Assembly: GCA_019637115.1 (NCBI GenBank)
Contig: JAHBWH010000076.1
Span: forward strand, 1 to 35,722
DNA length: 35,722 nucleotides
Source of the DNA: Myxococcales bacterium
GTDB lineage: Bacteria > Myxococcota_A > Polyangia > Polyangiales > Houyiibacteriaceae
Direction: 5' to 3'
The notes below the pieces were generated by a model. That model was not told the DNA's origin. It made no database searches and saw only the letters and a list, made by a program, of their open reading frames with translations. The first letter of the stretch is position 1. Every line of letters begins with the position of its first letter. This document shows positions 32,241-35,722 of this stretch, piece after piece. Both the position numbers and the translations under genes were made by a program.

Positions 32241-33155
32241 ATGCAGACCTTGACCATCGATGACGTGACGGTGCGTTTCGGCAAGGTCCGGGCGCTCGAG
32301 TCCTTCGCGCTCGAGCTCCACGCCGGCCAGGTCGTCATGCTCGCTGGCCCCAACGGGGCCGGGAAGTCGACGCTCATCCGCGTGCTCCTCGGCCTCGTCT
32401 CGCCCGACCGAGGCGCGCTGCGAGTCGACGGACGGCTCGTGCGCGTCGACCGCGCGTTTCGTAACCGCCTCGCCTACCTGCCAGAGTCGGTCGCCTTCGC
32501 CGAGTCGCTCACCGGCCGAGAGGTCGTCGCGTTCTTCGCGTCCGCCCGGGGTGTCGCCCGGGCTCGCGTCGACGAGGTCCTCGAGCGCGTCGGTCTCGCC
32601 GACGCGCGACGCCGGGCGGTCCGCGGCTACTCGCGCGGCATGCGGCAGCGCCTCGGGCTCGCGGTCGCCCTCGTCGCGCCGAGCGATCTGCTCATCCTGG
32701 ACGAGCCGACCGGCGGGCTCGACCAGGACGCGCTCAGCCTGCTCTGGTCGGTGCTCGACGAATGGCGCGCGGCGGGGCGCATCGTGCTGCTCGCGAGCCA
32801 CGAGATCGCGCTGCTCGAGCATCGGGTCGATCGCCTCGCGCTCCTCTCGGAGGGTCGACGCGTCGCTGAGGGCACCCCGGCCGATCTGCGGCGAACGGCG
32901 GGGTTGCCGCTCCGCGTGCAGCTCGAGCTCGACCCCGCGGCTCCGACGCGCGACGCGCTGAAGGCCGCGCTCGGCGAGATGGGCGCGCCACGCTTCGACC
33001 ACGACGCCACGCACGTCGAGCTCGAGCTAGAGCCACACGCGCTCGTGCGCCTCTTCGAGCTCGGCGCCGAGCGCCGCGCCGCCATCCGCGACCTCCGCGT
33101 CGTGGCCCCACCCTTCGACGAGGTCTACCGTCGCTTGCTCTCGGAGGCCGCGTGA
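32241..33155 (+). CDS. nosF: NosF, ABC transporter ATP-binding protein
   Basis: The 304-residue ATPase has Walker A GPNGAGKST (36-44), the signature YSRGMRQRL, Walker B LLILDEPT and the switch His in ASHE. A C-terminal extension of about 90 residues follows. It powers NosY, and the NosDFY complex supplies the CuZ site of NosZ. The ATG at 32241 is separated from nosD by 114 bp in which nothing is recognisable except a small CCTGA-C-TCAGG palindrome. The stop codon overlaps the nosY GTG start (GTGA), so the two are translationally coupled. Confidence 0.9.
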   Translation: MQTLTIDDVTVRFGKVRALESFALELHAGQVVMLAGPNGAGKSTLIRVLLGLVSPDRGALRVDGRLVRVDRAFRNRLAYLPESVAFAESLTGREVVAFFASARGVARARVDEVLERVGLADARRRAVRGYSRGMRQRLGLAVALVAPSDLLILDEPTGGLDQDALSLLWSVLDEWRAAGRIVLLASHEIALLEHRVDRLALLSEGRRVAEGTPADLRRTAGLPLRVQLELDPAAPTRDALKAALGEMGAPRFDHDATHVELELEPHALVRLFELGAERRAAIRDLRVVAPPFDEVYRRLLSEAA

Positions 33156-33958
33156 GGATCCCCTTCCCCGTCGGCCGCGCGCTCGCGCTGCACGAGCTCC
33201 GCGAACGCACCCGCGACCGCTGGGTGCTCGTCATCAGCGCGCTCTTCGCGCTCCTCGCCTCCGCGGTCGGCCTCTACGGGCGCAGCGCCGAAGGCAACGT
33301 GACGGCCATCACTGGGCCGAGCCTGGTCACCCTCGCGAGCCTCTTCGTGCCGCTCGTGGCGCTCGCCCTCGGCTACGACGCCATCGTCGGCGAGCGCGAG
33401 CGCAACACCCTCGGCCTGCTCCTCTCGCTGCCGGCGTCCCGCGTCGAGGTCGTGCTCGCGAAGTTCGTGGGCCGCGGCGTGGCGCTCGCCGCCGCGGTCG
33501 GCGTCGGGCTCGGCGGCGCGATGCTGGCCGCCGCCCAGGGCGAGGCGCGGACGCTCGCGGCCCTGATCGGCCCGACCATCGCGCTCGGCCTGACCTTCGT
33601 CTCCGTCGGCATGCTCGTCTCGTCGCTCACGAGCCGGCAATCGACCGCGGCGAGCTTCGTCATCGCGCTCTGGTTCTTGCTCGTCTTCTTCTACGACCTC
33701 GGCCTGCTCGCGCTGCTCGTCGCGACGGACGGCGCGGTCGGGGACGGCACCATCGCCTCGCTCGTCGTCGGCAACCCGACGGGCCTCTACCGCGTGACGC
33801 TGCTGAGCGCGCTCAGCGGTCCGAGCGCGCTGCCGGATCTCGGGCTCGACGTGAGCCTGCCGAGCTCGACGGGACGCGCGGCGCTCTGGCTCGCGTGGAT
33901 CCTCGGGCCCCTCGTCCTGAGTGGCCTCGTCCTGTCCGCGAGGAGGGCGTTGAGATGA
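33152..33958 (+). CDS. nosY: NosY, ABC transporter membrane protein
   Basis: The 268-residue protein has about six hydrophobic membrane segments, starting near residue 24 (WVLVISALFALLASAVGLY) and ending near the C terminus. It belongs to the ABC-2 permease type, with the characteristic 'YDAIVGERERNTLGLLLSLP' coupling-helix segment. It is the membrane partner of NosF in copper-site maturation. The GTG start overlaps the nosF TGA and its own TGA overlaps the nosL ATG (ATGA). The tight packing indicates co-translation of nosF, nosY and nosL. Confidence 0.9.
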   Translation: MRIPFPVGRALALHELRERTRDRWVLVISALFALLASAVGLYGRSAEGNVTAITGPSLVTLASLFVPLVALALGYDAIVGERERNTLGLLLSLPASRVEVVLAKFVGRGVALAAAVGVGLGGAMLAAAQGEARTLAALIGPTIALGLTFVSVGMLVSSLTSRQSTAASFVIALWFLLVFFYDLGLLALLVATDGAVGDGTIASLVVGNPTGLYRVTLLSALSGPSALPDLGLDVSLPSSTGRAALWLAWILGPLVLSGLVLSARRALR

Positions 33959-34467
33959 GCTGGATCCGAAGAGGGGCCCTTCTCCTCGCGATCGGCGCGA
34001 CGATCGGCGCGACGATCGCGTGCAACGAACGAGAGGTCGAGCGCGTCGACGTCCGCGCGATCGCGATCGAAGGACACCACGAGTGCGCGAGCTGCGGAAT
34101 GATCATCCGCGAGCAGCCCTCCCCACGCGGCCAGCTGGTCCATCGCGACGGCACGCGCGCGTTCTTCTGCTCGCTCGCCGATCTCGCGGCCTACCACGAC
34201 ATGCCCTCGCCGCACGGGCGCGTGCTCGGCGCGTGGGTCGAGGCCCTGCCGGTTGAGCTGGATCCAGCAGCCCACGACGTCGCCGAGCAAGCTTGGATCG
34301 ACGTGAACGCAGCGCACTTCGTCGTGGGCGGCGCGCCGCGGCGCGTGATGGGAATCCCCGCGCTCACCTACGAGTCGGCGGACGACGCCAGCCGCGTCGC
34401 GGCTCGTTCGGGCGGACGCGCGCTGCGTTGGCAGGAGGCGATGCGCGCCCTCGGCGGCGCGCACTGA
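33955..34467 (+). CDS. nosL: NosL, copper chaperone lipoprotein
   Basis: The 170-residue protein has a signal peptide ending near IAC (Cys23), a somewhat atypical lipobox. The NosL copper motif CASCGMII (44-51) follows, with Cys44, Cys47 and Met49. The domain continues with 'HRDGTRAFFCSLADLAAYH', typical of the family. NosL binds Cu(I) in the outer periplasm and feeds it to the NosZ assembly complex. The start at ATG 33955 has an AGGAGGG ribosome site and overlaps the nosY stop. It is the last tightly coupled nos gene; a 240-bp gap with a large inverted repeat follows. Confidence 0.9.
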   Translation: MSWIRRGALLLAIGATIGATIACNEREVERVDVRAIAIEGHHECASCGMIIREQPSPRGQLVHRDGTRAFFCSLADLAAYHDMPSPHGRVLGAWVEALPVELDPAAHDVAEQAWIDVNAAHFVVGGAPRRVMGIPALTYESADDASRVAARSGGRALRWQEAMRALGGAH

Positions 34468-34569
34468 CCCAGCGCCCATTCGATCCCGTCCCATCCGCCT
34501 CCTCTCGCCGACCTTCCAGCCGCCACGAAACCCGAGCCCCCGAGAGCCCCGATGAAGAACCACTCCCCA

Positions 34570-34696
34570 CTCCCGCCCGGAAGCCCGAGCCGCGTCGCGC
34601 CGCCGTCTCGACCTCAGAGCTCGCGCTCGCTGCCCTGCGACGCGAGCGCCATCCTCCGCCTCCTCTCGCGAGGCGGCTCGGGCTTCCGGGCGGGAG
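34570..34696. repeat. Perfect 24-bp inverted repeat with inner stem before the cytochrome gene
   Basis: Positions 34570-34593 pair perfectly with 34673-34696. Inside the 79-base loop another 8-bp stem (GCGCTCGC 34624-34631 with GCGAGCGC 34642-34649) can form. The right arm ends 12 bases before the ATG at 34708 and contains GGGAG, the only ribosome-site-like sequence. Folding would therefore hide it. It may be a terminator or attenuator after nosL, or a translational switch. Confidence 0.7.
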
Positions 34697-34707
34697 CGCT
34701 CGGCGCC

Positions 34708-35145
34708 ATGCTCCTCGCGCTGGCCTCGTGCGGCGGCAGCGAAGCGACCTCCGAGGAGCCCGCCGCCGAACAGGCCGCGACAGCGAGCGCGACGAGCATG
34801 GCCGGCGCCCGCGGCGGCGCCGCCGCGTTCGATCCGAACGCCCCCGAGTACCAGGGCGACCACTCGCTCACCGGCGACCCAACCGCGGGCGCGGCCGTCT
34901 ACCAGGCGAACTGCGTCGCGTGCCACGCGGCGGACGGACGGGCGAACGGTGGCGTGACCGGCGCCGACCTGGTCGGGGATCCCCGCCGGCTCGCGAAGAA
35001 CAACGACACGCTCCTGCGCGCGATCCGCGACGGCGTGCTCGACGCGAGCCCGGCGATGCCACCGCACCGCGACATCCTCACCGACGAGCAGATCTGCGAC
35101 GCCCTCGCCTACGTCCGGTCGACCTTCGGCGGCACGCAGGAGTAG
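34708..35145 (+). CDS. Lipoprotein cytochrome c (single haem)
   Basis: The 145-residue protein has a lipobox (LASC, Cys8) directly after a short hydrophobic segment. An Ala/Glu/Ser linker and a class I cytochrome c domain follow, with haem motif CVACH (Cys69, Cys72, His73) and likely axial Met117 in SPAMPPH. As the gene after nosL it probably delivers electrons to NosZ, like the cytochromes of other nos clusters. The start is uncertain. An in-frame ATG at 34552 would give 197 residues, but the added part is encoded by a large inverted repeat and has no signal features. From 34708 the signal peptide is very short, so an intermediate start cannot be excluded. Confidence 0.78.
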   Translation: MLLALASCGGSEATSEEPAAEQAATASATSMAGARGGAAAFDPNAPEYQGDHSLTGDPTAGAAVYQANCVACHAADGRANGGVTGADLVGDPRRLAKNNDTLLRAIRDGVLDASPAMPPHRDILTDEQICDALAYVRSTFGGTQE

Positions 35146-35182
35146 CGGCGGACGGCCCGCGTCCGCTTCGAAGCACCGCGTG

Positions 35183-35299
35183 AAGGAATCGGTACTGGGT
35201 ACGGGTGAAGGAATCGGTACTGGGTACGGGGTGGAAGGGGGTCGGGGTTGGGATAAGGAATCGGTACTGGGTACGGGGTGGAAGGGGGTCGGGGTTGGG
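35183..35299. repeat. G-rich tandem repeats with G-quadruplex potential
   Basis: AAGGAATCGGTACTGGGTAC occurs at 35183, 35208 and 35255. The last two belong to longer 45-bp copies (35208-35252 and 35255-35299, period 47). Each long copy carries five G-runs in about 30 bases on the plus strand (35222-35252 and 35269-35299), which fits a G-quadruplex pattern. It lies between the cytochrome gene and a convergent partial gene. The remainder of 35146-35434 shows no gene. Confidence 0.75.
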
Positions 35300-35434
35300 T
35301 GGCGCCGGGGGCGCGTGGGGTTGGGGGACCCCCGTCGGGGGGTAGTCGGGCTCGGATCCGGCGGTGACGGACGGAGGGATGCCCGGCTCGGGCTGGTGCC
35401 GGGCCGGGCAGCGCGCGCAGGCGCGCCTCTGCGC

Positions 35435-35722
35435 TCAGTCGGGTGGGTCGCCGCTCCGGCGGCCGGCCTTGGGGCCGGCTTGTGCGCCGTCGGCGATGTC
35501 GTCGTGGTCCGCGACGTCGTCGTCAGCATGGTCGACCGGTGAGTCGTCGTTGGGCGCGCGGCGTGCGCCGCGTTTTGCGGTGAGGGACGCGAGGGCGTCG
35601 GCGTCGAGGTCAGCGCGCGGGGCAAGGTCGCTTTGGAGGGTCGGCACCCAGGGGACGACCGCTTCGCGGCGCTCGGCTTCGCGCTCGGCGGCCTCTAGCG
35701 CTCGGGCTCGCCGCGCTTCCTG
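35435..35722 (-). CDS. Partial gene, C-terminal part, family unknown
   Basis: The minus-strand frame is open from the right window edge to a TGA at 35435-35437, giving about 95 residues without a stop. The start lies outside the window. The visible part opens with an Arg/Glu/Ala-rich helical stretch (RALEAAEREAEAERREA), likely a coiled coil. A linker with LQSDLAPRADLDADALASL follows, then a His/Asp-rich disordered tail (VDHADDDVADHDDIAD). No domain is recognised. A GTG at 35647 could start a 70-residue version, but the coding pattern continues upstream of it. Confidence 0.45.
   Translation of the reverse strand, partial: QEARRARALEAAEREAERREAVVPWVPTLQSDLAPRADLDADALASLTAKRGARRAPNDDSPVDHADDDVADHDDIADGAQAGPKAGRRSGDPPD

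Noticed and set aside
34552-34707. Longer cytochrome c N terminus starting at 34552
   Set aside because: The extra residues are encoded by the arms and loop of a large inverted repeat, with no hydrophobic signal until after 34708.
35183-35299. CRISPR-like array or short coding repeats
   Set aside because: There are only three units with unequal spacing. Translations in all frames are low-complexity, and the G-run structure explains the conservation better.

Overview
The window is very GC-rich DNA (about 70%) with strong G/C preference at third codon positions. It is dense in lipoproteins whose lipobox is followed by an Asp/Pro/Ala/Thr linker. These traits, plus a degenerate protein kinase fused to a winged helix, suggest a myxobacterium (Polyangiales/Sandaracinaceae-like). 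That is an inference from style, not from a marker gene. I saw no rRNA, tRNA, CRISPR array or intact transposase.

Layout. 1-2.9 kb: a nested hairpin at the left edge, an RNA-ligase-family gene, a two-helix membrane protein, a small dispersed repeat, a frame-broken gene remnant and a lipoprotein. 2.9-7.4 kb (minus strand): a translationally coupled operon for a three-subunit molybdenum hydroxylase of 4-hydroxybenzoyl-CoA-reductase type, followed by a MocA-like cofactor nucleotidyltransferase. 7.4-8.4 kb (minus): queD and a hemerythrin-like gene with an FNR/DNR-like box upstream. 8.7-11.3 kb (plus): a DAO-family FAD oxidoreductase and a zinc-ribbon membrane protein. 11.3-11.5 kb: a compact 149-bp element of nested hairpins. 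11.5-15.9 kb: a TonB-dependent receptor (minus), a pseudokinase/winged-helix protein (plus) and a lipoprotein (minus).

15.9-21.5 kb holds a divergent chorismate-centred cassette. A chorismatase-like gene coupled to an unrecognised 451-residue protein lies on the minus strand. A chorismate mutase-DAHP synthase fusion and a U32-family, cysteine-rich protein lie on the plus strand. This is the best candidate here for an undescribed pathway. 21.5-26 kb: a DksA/TraR zinc finger (possibly frameshifted), a class II aldolase-SDR fusion, a tiny acidic lipoprotein, a histidine-phosphatase lipoprotein and a FixH/YtkA-like lipoprotein.

26.0-35.1 kb is a nitrous-oxide reduction cluster in the order nosZ, nosR, nosD, nosF, nosY, nosL and a lipoprotein cytochrome c. 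NosZ has a Tat signal with clade I-like core motifs. NosR is the membrane flavo-iron-sulfur electron donor. NosDFY and NosL serve copper-site assembly, and the cytochrome may donate electrons. An FNR/DNR-like box and a perfect palindrome precede nosZ, and a similar box precedes the hemerythrin gene, so both may answer to the same low-oxygen or NO signal. The right edge has G-rich tandem repeats and a partial minus-strand gene.
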